Shown piece after piece: positions 34,190-46,701 of a stretch of 64,000 bases of DNA; position 1 is the first letter of the stretch, and each line of letters opens with the position of its first letter. Location: NCBI RefSeq assembly GCF_012273895.1, contig NC_052122.1, forward strand, positions 11,160,001 to 11,224,000, written 5' to 3'. The DNA is from Zerene cesonia (Eukaryota; Arthropoda; Insecta; Lepidoptera; Pieridae). The notes under the pieces were generated by a model. That model was not told the origin of the DNA. It did no database searches and saw nothing but the letters and a program-made list of their open reading frames with translations. The position numbers were made by a program, and so were the translations under genes.

Positions 34190-34289
34190 GCACCGTAAGC
34201 GCGCTTTATCCAGACAAACTCAGTCACGCAGAGAAGCGCCGTCTACCTCATAGTTTCAGCCAATAGTCTAATTCGATTTTCAACTGCAG
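34190..34289 (+). promoter_or_regulatory. Possible transcription start and noncoding first exon
   Basis: A GC-raised patch contains an arthropod-type initiator TCAGT (34220-34224) and ends at CAACTGCAG before GTAACC (donor at 34290). There is no ATG frame worth noting within it. Such a patch can be a 5' UTR exon, but no downstream exon was found. Confidence 0.2.
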
Positions 34290-34299
34290 GTAACCTTTG

Positions 34300-37205
34300 T
34301 ACAATGTAGTGGTTAGTCAATTTGATTCTCTAGAATCTACACACAATACGCTCGGGCTTCCCTAATCGAGTGATATGTTTGATTTGCTTCGGAATTCCTA
34401 TCTCACTGTAACCGCAGATTGAAAATAGTTTCTCTATTCCTACGACGTACATACAATGCTTGAATAATTTCGGCAAATCAATTAAACAAAGTTCCTCTGT
34501 TTATTATGTATTTTGTGCTCGACAAAGCATGGTTATTATAGCAGGAAATGTTATATATATTATTCGTATTTATATTCTTACTTATTTTACGATATAACCA
34601 ACCCACTGAGTTGGTTACACAGTCAACTCGCATATATGAGGTGTGTAAGAGATCTTAAAAACAGCTATAAAACTTTGTTGAACAGCCGCTTTGCTTGGCC
34701 CACAACTTCAACAGACGCTACAAAGCGTCAACGCAATAAAGCTCAAAACGTTTTAATTAAACTTATATTATTATGCCTTTTTTAATTATATAATTTTAGG
34801 GACATTTAAGATGGACCTCTTAAACCATTATAAAATTTCTGATATTCTCTTTCAAAAATTTTTGAAAATAAATTAATAATGACATTCAAAAGCGCCAGGT
34901 CAAAGCAATTGGCCTCAATGAACTTCAACGAATAATTAGCTCTAATAGTTAGCGTAGGATACAGAAACACGAATCCAATTAATCAAGAATTCAAACGTCT
35001 CCTAAGGTCTTACAAATCGTGGAGAAAAACCTAATAAGTGTGAAAAGTTAAGTTCGGTTTCCCATTGTGAGGATGAGAGGAAGGGGGGGGGGGGGGGGGG
35101 TAGAGGGGAGATAGATGCATTGCCCGTATATTATAATCGTTATCTTAACACGCTAAAAAGTCGGCAACTTTCTGGAGCAATAGCATTGTCATGCATAGAT
35201 AATATAGTTGGATATAAAAGTGCATATAGTGTATGAAAACGTATTTAAAACGAAACGCAGAGTGGTGCCATATGGTTAAAGTTAAGAGGATTACTCCTTG
35301 TTAAAAAAAATCCCAAAATAAACTATCCGAATGGAAAGCAAAATGTAAATCACCGAATCCCTGACCGGTCTAGACAACGCTCAAGTTAGCATCGAGTTGA
35401 AGCTATGGTATACGGATCAAGTATTCACGCTCATTTAAAAGATTTTTATCAAAATGCTACAGGCGTACATTTCTTGTTTTCCATTACAAAACGAATGGTT
35501 GACGTTAATGCCGCCTCTTTCATCAAATGAAATGAAATAAATCAATGTTTCATTTAGACAGGGGATTAATGGATTTTTCAATATGCGAAGCGTTTGTGTG
35601 TGTGTGTAATGACGTATATATAGAACATATTGTAATGGTGCCGATAAATACCATTCTTAAATAAAGCGCGTTTTTTATCGTACGACTGTTTAATTAAATC
35701 CAATCTTAATTTGTTGAATGACAGTTAAATGTAGTCTAATTCTTAGTTATCTGTAGGAAAAAATAAAAAAAATAACATGTCAAACTCTAAGTTGCACCAT
35801 GTGCACGTAAACCAGCTTTGTTAACGTATCGACGCTGCAAAAAAGTATATTGTGAATTAATTTTCCATTACATACGAAAGTACTATGTGTGTTAATCTTT
35901 GTTTCACGTCGCAAAGGAGCGATTTTACAATATAACATTTGTGTTTGGAGATAGTTAAGAGGCTAGAAGATGAACGCGGGCGAAGCGAAGGCGAAGTAGT
36001 TATATCATGTATTATAGAAGCTTTTAAATCTCATAGGAATAAAATATTTCACCGCGGTGAAATAAAACCACGTTATCTGCTCATTCTATCTCCAGACATA
36101 ATAATAATGGAAAATAATCGCTCCGTTGCGACGTGCAAAAACAAACACAACACAAGTAATAAAACGAATAAACAGACAATAACTTTTGCGTTTAAAATAT
36201 AAAAAATAAGGATATGTGAGATCAGCACTGTGGATTTTCAAAAATAGTACAATCGCCGACAAAACCAGTACGTGTTCGCAAGAGACACAAGGGCGTGTTC
36301 TTAGAATGATTTACGCACAAGATTGTACCGGATATAAAATGGCAGCCACGTTATATAAAACCACAGATTATACGAGACAAATGTCAGCATGGACTTGACG
36401 GGAAAAGAATGTTAGTTACTTTATGGCGTTATTGTCTTTTACGGTTATGTTGTAATATAACTTTGTACCTGCGATAGTTACATAAAGTTTATCCTTAAAA
36501 ATATCATAAAATATGCTGGAAATTGCTTGCAAATACAAAATGCAAACACTTAAATATTAGTCGTGACAGCAAGATCTAAACTAAATTAAATCAAAGTCTT
36601 AGTATAAATATGAAGTGCGCTAAAAATATAAAACTGGAATAATAAGACTAATTAAAAATTATCCCTTGCGATGTAATCTTATCACTATAAGTAATATTTA
36701 CCAAGGTAAGCAGCAAAATTGAAAATACATGTAAAAATACATATTTATTATAAGAAAGTTGAGTGTAACAAGATTGAACATAGATATGCATAGTAGTAGA
36801 TAAAAACCTTTTAAAAACGGGCAATACCTGGAAATGGGTACCTCATCAGACGACCCACTAGCTTAGTTGCCCACCGTATCACAACTAAAACCATAGAACC
36901 AAAAAAAATGACCCAATATGTACACGGTACGCGGTACATAGAACATTAAATTTTAATATCCTCCCTGATTTTAGTTAAAGGCTTTACAAAAATGCTTAAT
37001 GAATATGACAATACTTATTAAGACAAAAGGAGAATGGCTGACTACAAACATGAGTATTATTTTCTTGCCAATATCCCACAACCTTGCCTTCACAGTACAC
37101 TTTATGGAGAGCTTGACTTTAAGCTTGAGCTTCGATAGTATTTATAGACAGGTCTAGATGTGTTATCAATCATAACAATATAATTTTATCCATAAAAAGA
37201 AACAG
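34300..37205. other. Intergenic region with simple sequence
   Basis: It holds the G18 tract (35083-35100), a short GT run (35598-35607) and, at about 35939-36000, a family B end (GCGGGCGAAGCGAAGGCGAA). At 36835-36890 lies a reverse family D fragment (CTAGCTTAGTTGCCCACCG). Open frames at 34513, 35939 and 36216 show no family features. Confidence 0.4.
35083..35100 (+). repeat. Poly-G tract (18 G)
   Basis: An uninterrupted run of 18 G followed by TAGAGGGGAG. It is exceptional in DNA this AT-rich. The length may be affected by sequencing error. Confidence 0.9.
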
Positions 37206-37210
37206 TACGT

Positions 37211-37423
37211 TTGACAATTTCGGTAGAAATCTTCGAAAACCCTTTTATTGGAGAATGCTTTGGCGCATACCCAAGGCCCTCGGGTAGTGGCTCTGGGTTA
37301 TGTCGTAATCTCACTGCAATAGTGGACTACCGACTCGACTCCAATGCATTCCTTCAAGCCGCTTTCAAGACAGCGCTACGGGTGTTAGAAATCGTCCGCT
37401 ATAAACTTGGTGAACTACAATAA
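37211..37423 (+). other. GC-raised open frame ending in a poly(A) signal, unrecognised
   Basis: The frame has no ATG start. It reads through NPFIGECFGAYPRPSGSGSG and ends ...KLGELQ-stop, with the stop inside an AATAAA (37419-37424). The GC content of 37240-37415 is clearly above its surroundings. I do not recognise a protein family. It could be a transposon fragment or a 3' exon. Evidence is weak. Confidence 0.18.
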
Positions 37424-37824
37424 AGCTTTATTGAAGCACCATATTTAGCAAGTATGATTCTTTACTTTCATTAGAAGTAAATTCTTTTTCCTGAATCAAA
37501 GTAAACATTCCAGACTAGGGTTGGCAGCGGCCTAATTGGATTAGATACAATATATCTAACACAGATTCGATAGCACTTTTTCGTTTAAACTTTTAACCGA
37601 TTGCAGCGGAATTGCCAATAACAAAATTGTGGTATGCTAGTTTTATTTTAGCTACACGTTCCCAATGAAATTTACATGTTTCAAAACTGGAAATTCCTCT
37701 TCGTACAAAATTCCCATCGTTTAGAAACATGAATAAATTAAGTCCTCAATCTTTTTGAGTAATAACACTATTAGAATTATTTATTTGCTTCATTTTTAAG
37801 TCTTTCATGCTTTACAACCTTACT

Positions 37825-38033
37825 AGCTGCGCCCCGCAGTTTCACCCGCTTAAGTCTGGATTCCGTAAGAGTATCGGGATAAAAAGTTGCCTATATGTTT
37901 TATTCCAGTTGTCCAGCTATCTACGTATCGAATATCATTGCAATCGGTTCAGCATTTTTTGCGTGAAAGAGTAACAAACACACACACACATCCATACAAA
38001 CTTTCGCATTTATAATATTAGTAGGATAGGATA
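37825..38033 (+). repeat. Decayed repeat, family C
   Basis: CTAGCTGCGCCCCGCAGTTT head, CGGGATAAAAAGTTGCC, TTGTCCAGCTATCTACGTA, ATTGCAATCGGTTCAGCA, TTGCGTGAAAGAGTAACAAA, (CA)n and a TATAATATTAGTAGGATAGG end. It is full-length compared with 9093-9296. Confidence 0.7.
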
Positions 38034-38039
38034 GGATTA

Positions 38040-39220
38040 CTATTACTTGTAAAAATACAGTGGTTAATTAGGCGGATATATCACTAAAAAGTGATAACCA
38101 TTAATTTTTCCGAAATGATTCTAACATAATCTATTATTTTGAGTCACTCTGAGTATTTAAACAAACAAACATGCAATAATCGTTAATTACAGTGCAGGGT
38201 ACCAGTTAAGCTACCTGGGTAGGGTTACCAACTTTAATATTAGTGACCTTTCCTATTAGTGACCTGACCTTTCGGCATCCCTCCTCAACAATCGAATTTC
38301 TTGGTGACTATGATAGTTGTTAATCATATCAATAAAAGGCGTGATTTAACGCAGTGAAACCGAAATATACACTCGAAGAACTCCAGTGTATACCCAAGAT
38401 ATTAAAGGTAACAAAACAATTTATACCATTGTAAGTCTATGTCAAGTAGGCCTGCTTTCATTCTGTACGTTATTGTACTTTCAAAGAAATAAGTAGTAGA
38501 ATAAAGTCGATATTTTGTAGTACATTTATCTAATTCAGAAAACAGTGACGTAAAGCGTTGTATAATTAAGAAATTTTGTCAAGAAGGATTACATCTAAAA
38601 TCAAGAAATTAATTAGAAAGATAATTGGCAAAATTAAAATCATAAATAATATATTTAGCACATTCATATATACATTAAGATAATCAATACAACAGCGCGA
38701 TACACATCAGCATACGTTACACGGAAAGTTACTGCATCGCTGCTTTCCGACGGACGATGCCCCTTAATATTATATGCATCGCATCTCGTCTTACAATACA
38801 ATCGGATACAACTCTCTCCAACAACAGAGAATACATTTTGAACTGCGCTGTCATATGTTATGTACTTATTTATATCTTTAGCAGATATCGTTTTGATCTG
38901 TTGAAGTTTTAGACATTGTTCAGCGAGAAAATTTTCATTGGCAAAGAATGTAATTTTTCGTACTTTTCTCAGACATTTTCTTAATTAGAATAGAATAGAA
39001 TAGAAATGCTTTTAATTCTCTCCATATTTACTTCTTATTCAATAAAGATGGCGCCTTACGCCTCTGCAAATCGATGGTGCTGGTCGTTTAAAACTTCTAA
39101 TAAATGACCTTTTATTGTGTCTAGTATTCACAATTATCTTAATACGACCAACGATTGAAATAATCATTGTAATCTATGGACTTGGAAACAGAGCAAATAA
39201 CATTTCCAATACAGACTACA
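38040..39220. other. Intergenic region, no gene seen
   Basis: AT-rich with a short (TAGAA)n run at 38986-39006 leading towards the LINE fragment. Nothing else is recognised. Confidence 0.4.
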
Positions 39221-39228
39221 TACACACG

Positions 39229-39309
39229 AAGCATTTAAAAACCAAGACGAAGATGATTGTTTATCGATCTACTGTCCTTAGTATTCTCCTATATGGGGCT
39301 GAGACCTGG
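39229..39309 (+). pseudogene. Non-LTR retrotransposon reverse transcriptase fragment, cut by a gap
   Basis: The frame reads KHLKTKTKMIVYRSTVLSIL then LYGAETW, a block found just after the reverse transcriptase catalytic core of many non-LTR elements (consensus like K-x-K-x-x-x-Y-x-x-x-V-L-x-x-L-L-Y-G-x-E-T-W). The 1000-N gap follows at once, so the element's 3' part is missing. Upstream the similarity fades within a few codons, so the copy is 5'-truncated or decayed. The clade cannot be named from so little. Confidence 0.8.
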
Positions 39310-40309
39310 NNNNNNNNNNNNNNNNNNNNNNNNNNNNNNNNNNNNNNNNNNNNNNNNNNNNNNNNNNNNNNNNNNNNNNNNNNNNNNNNNNNNNNNNNNN
39401 NNNNNNNNNNNNNNNNNNNNNNNNNNNNNNNNNNNNNNNNNNNNNNNNNNNNNNNNNNNNNNNNNNNNNNNNNNNNNNNNNNNNNNNNNNNNNNNNNNNN
39501 NNNNNNNNNNNNNNNNNNNNNNNNNNNNNNNNNNNNNNNNNNNNNNNNNNNNNNNNNNNNNNNNNNNNNNNNNNNNNNNNNNNNNNNNNNNNNNNNNNNN
39601 NNNNNNNNNNNNNNNNNNNNNNNNNNNNNNNNNNNNNNNNNNNNNNNNNNNNNNNNNNNNNNNNNNNNNNNNNNNNNNNNNNNNNNNNNNNNNNNNNNNN
39701 NNNNNNNNNNNNNNNNNNNNNNNNNNNNNNNNNNNNNNNNNNNNNNNNNNNNNNNNNNNNNNNNNNNNNNNNNNNNNNNNNNNNNNNNNNNNNNNNNNNN
39801 NNNNNNNNNNNNNNNNNNNNNNNNNNNNNNNNNNNNNNNNNNNNNNNNNNNNNNNNNNNNNNNNNNNNNNNNNNNNNNNNNNNNNNNNNNNNNNNNNNNN
39901 NNNNNNNNNNNNNNNNNNNNNNNNNNNNNNNNNNNNNNNNNNNNNNNNNNNNNNNNNNNNNNNNNNNNNNNNNNNNNNNNNNNNNNNNNNNNNNNNNNNN
40001 NNNNNNNNNNNNNNNNNNNNNNNNNNNNNNNNNNNNNNNNNNNNNNNNNNNNNNNNNNNNNNNNNNNNNNNNNNNNNNNNNNNNNNNNNNNNNNNNNNNN
40101 NNNNNNNNNNNNNNNNNNNNNNNNNNNNNNNNNNNNNNNNNNNNNNNNNNNNNNNNNNNNNNNNNNNNNNNNNNNNNNNNNNNNNNNNNNNNNNNNNNNN
40201 NNNNNNNNNNNNNNNNNNNNNNNNNNNNNNNNNNNNNNNNNNNNNNNNNNNNNNNNNNNNNNNNNNNNNNNNNNNNNNNNNNNNNNNNNNNNNNNNNNNN
40301 NNNNNNNNN
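39310..40309. other. Assembly gap, exactly 1000 N
   Basis: A second run of exactly 1000 N, again directly after transposon coding sequence. It is a placeholder of unknown true size. Confidence 0.98.
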
Positions 40310-40925
40310 TATAATAATAACAATTAAGGAAAAAAAAAGAAAAAAAAAAAAGAGAGATTACAATGTAGCTGCATATATAATCTGTCACAGATTGAACAGG
40401 CCAACGACACACGAAGCAATAACGACATGTGCCGTGTATCTGTACAAATGTCAAGATATTATATCAAATATTTAGTCATGTCCAGAGCATGTCCAGAGTT
40501 TATTAGTTTCTATGAGTATATTAAACATTGTTTGCATGAGTATATGAAATATTTTGGCTGAGAATTCCAATTTGATGGTTCATATTTTGTGTCTTTCTAA
40601 AGGTTCAGTGAGAACTATTTAATGAAAGAGAGAAGGAAGTACAGAAGTGTTTTTTATGCAAGTACATCGATAGCTTCGTGGTTGATCTGCCGTTTGTGTT
40701 TGGTACGAAGCTATTATGTTGTGATATGGTCGCATCTTGTAATCTGGAGGAGTACATCCCTCCCCAGGGGTTCTTCTCTCTGTCCTATTCAGTGAGCATA
40801 AGGAAATAAATCAAGAACTACCATATTGTTTATATCCTAATCATTTTTTATATTTTTGATTCGGAACGTGACTTTTCACTTAGGTTTTGCATTTTGAATA
40901 TATTGTGAATGAAAAGTCGACATTT
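40310..40925. other. Sequence right of the gap, no gene seen
   Basis: It starts with TATAATAATAACAATTAAGG and an A-rich run (40328-40354), possibly the 3' tail of the LINE interrupted by the gap. No coding frame is seen. Confidence 0.4.
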
Positions 40926-40930
40926 TGCTT

Positions 40931-41145
40931 AAAGTGAAGTCCCGTGTCCCCTAGTGGGGTATGGGGCAGATGATGTACATCCGTTTCACTGATCGATTTT
41001 CTTTAGGGACAAGTAGGTGATCAGCCTTCTGTGTCCTGCCAGACCGAGACATTTTTTTTTTTTTTGTGCGTCCCCACCGGGAATTGAACCCAGGACCCCT
41101 CGGTTCTACGCTCACGCGTTAACCACTGTACCAAGGAGGCGGTCA
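40931..41145 (-). mobile_element. tRNA-derived SINE, family 1, copy 2
   Basis: Reverse copy of 7156-7358 with the box A and box B region at 41070-41140 and the body towards 40931. A 9-bp target duplication ATTTTGCTT lies at 40922-40930 and 41146-41154. A T14 run on the plus strand (41051-41064) is the A-rich linker of the element. Confidence 0.9.
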
Positions 41146-41159
41146 ATTTTGCTTTTGCT

Positions 41160-43310
41160 TCGTATCAGTGTAATATGCAATATAAACACTAAACCTCTTT
41201 TAGCATTAATGCGTCATAATTATATTGAAAACCAATTAAAATAAAAGGAGGTTATTATATCACTTCATCAACCATAAACTGTAGGACAATTAAAACAACG
41301 CAGGAGATAATTATCATTTTTAATGAGATAATGTAATAAATTGCATCAAAGTAGCAAAAAACAATTAAATAAATGATCAATAATGACTATCAAATTTAAA
41401 TATATAATAATATCAACGGAGACGTTATCAGACTTAGATTGGTTATGGCATCGCATAAGGAATCAATGAAATACATCACAAATCATATAATTTATTATTA
41501 ATCAGTTATAAGCATACTGCATAGTAGACATATTATTCATTCATAATAACAATACAAAATTGTAACTTAAATAAATAGGTGCCTACTCTACAATCTAGTG
41601 TAGAAGATGTAAATGATTATATCGGTATCAAAGCCCTATTTAGCATTTCAAAATGTCATTGGTTCTTATCAATAATTAAACCATTAAAAAGTTAATTTTA
41701 ATTTATAATGAATAAAAAAGAAAATAAACATTATTTTTAAACAAAATTGTTTTCTTTTTTTCAGTTCCCCCCAATTATATATATTTTATAATAAGAAATA
41801 AAATAAACGTTAGAAAGCTGCAATTATACGAGTGACATAGGCTATATATGTACGATTGAAACCGGGGCGAAAAGCTAGTTTCTCAATATAGTTATAAAAT
41901 CGAAATCATGCAATTTCCCAGCGAAAACCACTTATAAATCTAGTTTAAAATTATAATACCTATGGTATCGATCCATAATCTATATCGCATTGAAAAATAT
42001 AGTCCATACTAGTTATTTTTACGCGGGAAATTCATTATTCTTTTGCATTTTTATAGATATCGGATACGTAGTGAAAAATATGCAGGACGATAGAACAGAA
42101 AATAGTATCGGATAATTGCGAGCGCAGCAAATATGAAACTGTAATAATTAGAACGTATGATATTCTACAGAATCAATATTGCAATTAAGCTTTAAATTTT
42201 ACCGCTCACTACTCCATGTAGCGTGAAAACGAGAAGAAAATTATTACGCGTATTATAAATTTAAAATTCCCGCTAATGCTCAAAGAAATTCGAAAATTTA
42301 CATATAAATTCCAATGCCTTATTTGCTTCGGCGACTTCTCTTTATTCTGCAATTTTTTTCTATAGGAGATGCATATATCGTTTTGTTATACGGCTACAAT
42401 TGTATCAAGAAATACTTTCTTGTAAATATTTGGGAATAAAAATTTGGCAAATATCTAACATAATGAATTCGAAACCGAGGAATCAACTATCCGGCTCTTA
42501 TCCTATGAAAACTAGATGAGGTGAAAGCTACTTATCATGAATAACTACAAAATATGTTACACTATTGTATCCACTTTCCATCTTCAGGCTGAATTATATA
42601 AGGTAAACATCCCAATCAGAACTTTTAGATTTTACCTGCTACATAAGAAAAGACGTTCAAACATAAGTTTGCAAATAACCAAAAAATAACCCACTATCTG
42701 TTACAATTTTCGAGCAAAACACAGTGCTAAAGCGATTTAACTTTTTCGGGCGGAGTTTGAAGCTGTAAATTAATTTGGCAGCGCTTTTTAAAAGTTTAAT
42801 TACATCTATTTAGCGCTGAAACTGCTTCAAGGATTACGGGAAGTTTTATAAGTAAACGTCTGCTAACTAGTTAAACACGTGCTCATAAAGCGTGATGTTT
42901 GTAATCCAAAGAAATAAATTAAGGTGCCGCTCAGTGCCAGGGATCGCATTTATATAATGTATAATATTTTTTTTATATTGGACTCCAATTGGATTTTGAC
43001 TTTTTGCTAATGTTCACTCGAACGAAAGAATTTTTAAACGTTAAGTTTAACGTGTCGAAATTTAATTTATTAAATAATAATAAAATAACGTTTGTGAAAT
43101 AATAATAATTAAAAAATGGCACTTTTGCACTTTTGCACGCCTTGGCTCACAGGATGACTGTAGAGTGAAAATAATTATGACAAAATACAAAATTATTACT
43201 CAGACTTTTTTAAAGTTCTCCTTAATTAGGCTGATGATATATATGTGTATAAGATTTATCATATATTATTTTTACATATATGTATAAAAAGAAGTCAAGA
43301 CCCTTTCGTC
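41160..43310. other. AT-rich intergenic region
   Basis: A reverse head fragment of repeat family F lies at 41822-41877 (GTGACATAGGCTATATATGT to GGCGAAAAGCTAG). No gene is seen. Confidence 0.4.
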
Positions 43311-43314
43311 CCAT

Positions 43315-43521
43315 TTATGGAATATTCATCAAAAATCCACAATAGGCAGTCAAACCGTTGCTTAACAGATTGGTGCCCACGAAAACAACACAAGGCATAA
43401 GCCACCAATAATTATTAATGTAATGGACGTCTTTTTTCGATACAATTTGACAACTACCATCAGGCACTGCCGCTCGTGTGCATAACATGATACACGAGAT
43501 AATAATATTATATTTACGCAT
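43315..43521 (-). CDS. Candidate small secreted protein or first exon, unrecognised
   Basis: Minus-strand ATG frame of 68 codons: MRKYNIIISCIMLCTRAAVP, then DGSCQIVSKKDVHYINNYWW, LMPCVVFVGTNLL, and SNGLTAYCGFLMNIP-stop. The N-terminus has a basic N-region and a hydrophobic core fitting a signal peptide with cleavage near RAA. Three Cys follow the core. A second hydrophobic stretch (LMPCVVFVG) is less typical of a secreted peptide. A GC-rich GTCGTC island lies 115-165 bases upstream (43636-43685). The family is unknown. It could be a chance frame. Confidence 0.22.
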   Translation of the reverse strand: MRKYNIIISCIMLCTRAAVPDGSCQIVSKKDVHYINNYWWLMPCVVFVGTNLLSNGLTAYCGFLMNIP

Positions 43522-43635
43522 TTGAGCGTCTCCAAAGCAATTACCTCATAACCGCTGCATAGCAGGATGCCACATTTCGCTTAAACGGAGAGCATCAATA
43601 TGAAATTTAATTTATTGACATCACCGAGTGTAAGG

Positions 43636-43685
43636 TCGCGTCGTCGCCTGTCGTCGTCGCTTCCGCTCCTTTACCGTCTCTTTCA
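43636..43685. promoter_or_regulatory. GC-rich GTCG/GTCGTC island
   Basis: About 50 bases of AAGGTCGCGTCGTCGCCTGT type with dense CpG inside AT-rich DNA. It may be a promoter-like or 5' UTR segment. Several short frames cross it, none convincing. Confidence 0.3.
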
Positions 43686-43689
43686 AAAA

Positions 43690-45180
43690 CGCTTGATGCA
43701 ATATCCTCACGTCTAAATTATATATCAACAATAAAATAACAGAAAAAATACGAGTGGAGGTTCACTATCAAATCTCAATTACTAATCTTTTAGAAACGAG
43801 AAGGGAAATATACCGCACGGACATTTGATATCGGCTGGCCTTTGATGATGAATGTCGTACCTGGTGCCCCGAATTTAATCAATACTTGTGGGCAGCTTGT
43901 GATACAAATGCAGAATGAGTATTGTGTCTGAGTAAAAGATATTTTTACTTACTGTGTTATACTTTAAATATACAATATACATTATACTTATACACATACT
44001 ATACAATATACTGTACTTTTCTGTACGGTGTTCGTATATCACGTTGTGCGCTGCCAGCATTTTACGCCGACGCACATCATTTATGTATTACATTCAGATC
44101 ACATTCCATCACCAAACAAATCGCACGTGCTCATAACCATCAAACGAACCATATAGAATTATGGCAATAAAACATATTATTGTACTTAATTTTTTTATTT
44201 ATAAACCATTTCAAAAATACTCTGTACGGGCCCTACAATTTATTATATCTTTATTTAAATGAACACATTTGTTTATAAATATAGCTCACTAGCTTTTCGT
44301 CAGCTTATTAAAATGAAAATACGTTCCCACGGTTTTGACCTGTATAGTTCCCGTTCTAGGGAACGGACAACGAATTTCCGAAAAAAAAAGTTCTGTACGA
44401 TAATGTGTTCTTTCTAAAGTAAAAAATCTATTTATGACAAGTAAAAGCGTATACCTACGCATTTGCAGTAGAATTCCTCGTAGTATTCAAGAGTTTACAC
44501 ATTATTACAATTAGAATTTACTACTACACTATTATACTATCCATGTCCATGATATCACGATTCCAACTCGTAATTAATGATCTGTTCATATCAATAACGG
44601 CCCACTCAATGAATTGTTAGATAAAGGACAAGTTACACCATTATTAAACGAAATTAAACACAAATAAAATGAAAGTCTCTTTTTGATATCTAAAGGTATG
44701 GTTTCCGAAGCGCAAAATGTTATTTACAAGACACTAAAAACTGGCTGTCTGCTTGTTACTCTAAAATACGTTTTTCTGCATTAAACTTCGGAACGACTGG
44801 AACAGGAGGAGTTCTGAGTGTAACATTTCATACAAAATTAATAAAATCAAGGACAAAAATAACATTAAAAAAAGAAACAGTACATATAATATTTAATTCC
44901 AACAGATTCAGCGTTCAACTATGGAGCATTGTCAAACAGGACCCTAGCAAACTTTGTCGTCAATTAGATGAGTAATTTGAAGTATTTCGTTATTCAGTCA
45001 AACTTAGTAATGGCTCATTTGTACCCGTTCATTGAAATTATTAATTTTAGCCAGCTTAATTCCATATAATTTCAAGCTATATAGCTTGTATTCGTAACAA
45101 AAATGTACATAACCATATTATCACTTCGATATATTTTGAACATTTTGAATAAAGAACATAATACAAATGTTTTTTAAACA
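43690..45180. other. AT-rich intergenic region
   Basis: Overlapping open frames at 43875-44170 are tyrosine/isoleucine-rich products of AT-rich sequence. Near 44290-44390 is a repeat-like fragment (ACTAGCTTTTCGTCAGC, GTTCCCGTTCTAGGGAACGG). No gene is seen. Confidence 0.4.
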
Positions 45181-45187
45181 TTAATTC

Positions 45188-45217
45188 AAACTCCGCCTAT
45201 GGATATAGGCGGAGTTT
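45188..45217. repeat. Perfect 13-bp hairpin
   Basis: AAACTCCGCCTAT (45188-45200) pairs with ATAGGCGGAGTTT (45205-45217) around the loop GGAT. It is GC-rich within AT-rich flanks. Confidence 0.85.
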
Positions 45218-45304
45218 CTTTATTGGGTGGGGGTTTTAAAGGAAAAAAAGATACTGGCTATAGAGATAGGGAGATAATTAGACTGGTATAATTTTTATAT
45301 CAGG

Positions 45305-45435
45305 TTCGGTAAAGGAGCTGGTGTGTCGATGGTAAGCGCTCCCACGACCTAGGAATATTTGCAGAGGCATAAGACGCGGTAGTTTCTATTTCTATACGGG
45401 TGTAGTACCTCTCCCGTTGCGAGCTAGCGGTAGGC
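45305..45435 (+). repeat. Decayed repeat, family D (short)
   Basis: GGTGTGTCGATGGTAAGCGC, TTTGCAGAGGCATAAGACGC, ACGGGTGTAGTACCTCTCCC and GTTGCGAGCTAGCGG, in the same order as in 17390-17645. Confidence 0.5.
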
Positions 45436-45439
45436 ATCA

Positions 45440-46695
45440 GTTTGCAATGAAATATAGTCACTTACTTCTTAGCTCCTGGTCTCAAAGCCAAAAAAGGGAA
45501 AAAATACAGTAGAATTGATATATGATACACTAATTGTTTTTTTTATCAGTTCATAAGCTAACAATAAAGCAAATACGTACCAAATTAGACGGCAATTGAA
45601 GTTAACACCGAATTAAGCAAACCAACATCGCTCGAGCATACCGCGACCACAGCACATCCACAGGCCACAAATCTGGTACAATCACACTAGTGTGCGATTT
45701 AATTAAACATGTCAATCCGCAGTTTGCTGTGACGTGTCACTAATAAAATTTGCAATTAAACCCTGATTTGAAAACACATTTGGGGTATGCACGCACCATT
45801 GTTACGGCCTTGTATAAACAAGTGACGATTTTTAATGTCCTCCATACGTGACGGTGAAAAATTTGAGATGAAATTCAATTGAAATTATTCTACGAATATC
45901 AAAGACAAGTCACTATCTATCTATGCATATTTCTATACTCGTATTAGCAGAATAATGGTCAGAACAATTTAAGCAAAAAGTGTTTCACCTCGCAAGAAAT
46001 ACTGTTACATAGGACTTTTACTATGTGGTTCTAGACTCGATCATTAACTCGGACACCGAAGCCACGAATTCATTGCACACACTCCACAACGCAATTTTAT
46101 TTCGTTCAGATTTTTCCATTTTGTTTTTTCGGGCCGTGGATGTGAATAAATTAAGCCGTGATTCAGTTTGGGGGCGTTTAAAAATCTATGTTTGGCTTAG
46201 CCTGTTGTCCCTGCGAAATGCAATAAGTTTACTATAAAATCAATGGTCATATAGAAGTGTGGGATAGTATGACATATTCTAGAATGTTTTATAACGTTAG
46301 AACTGATTTACAAACTTCAACTCGTGCTTTAACATTTTTCTCTTGAAATAGAATTCTGTCAGACGCGCCTTTGAATCGTCATATTATATGAAGTTGGTAT
46401 CACCGGTGCAGCAAGCAGTTTCCACAGAGACTATTGACAACAAGAAACTTTTGCAGTTGCACTTTTCAAAGGTAGAATGCACTTTCTTCGTTTTTATGTC
46501 ATATTTCGTATAACATTCTAAAGAAAATATATTTAGATTCTTGATGTGTAGTATTCAGAGTTAGAAAATGTTGTAAATAGAATTACGCTGTTGCATTAAA
46601 TTAATAAAATGTGCGTTAATTGGCACTTGCGAAACGCTGCACGTTTAGTTGTATAATATTTTGATATTTTTATTTATCTAAGAGCTTATTTATTT
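45440..46695. other. Intergenic region, no gene seen
   Basis: The plus frame 46025-46237 begins without an ATG and has no recognisable feature. Nothing else stands out. Confidence 0.4.
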
Positions 46696-46701
46696 ATTAA
46701 C

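Noticed and set aside
39115..40454. Long open frames across the second gap
   Set aside because: These are artefacts of the 1000 N. Only the short reverse transcriptase block before the gap is supported.
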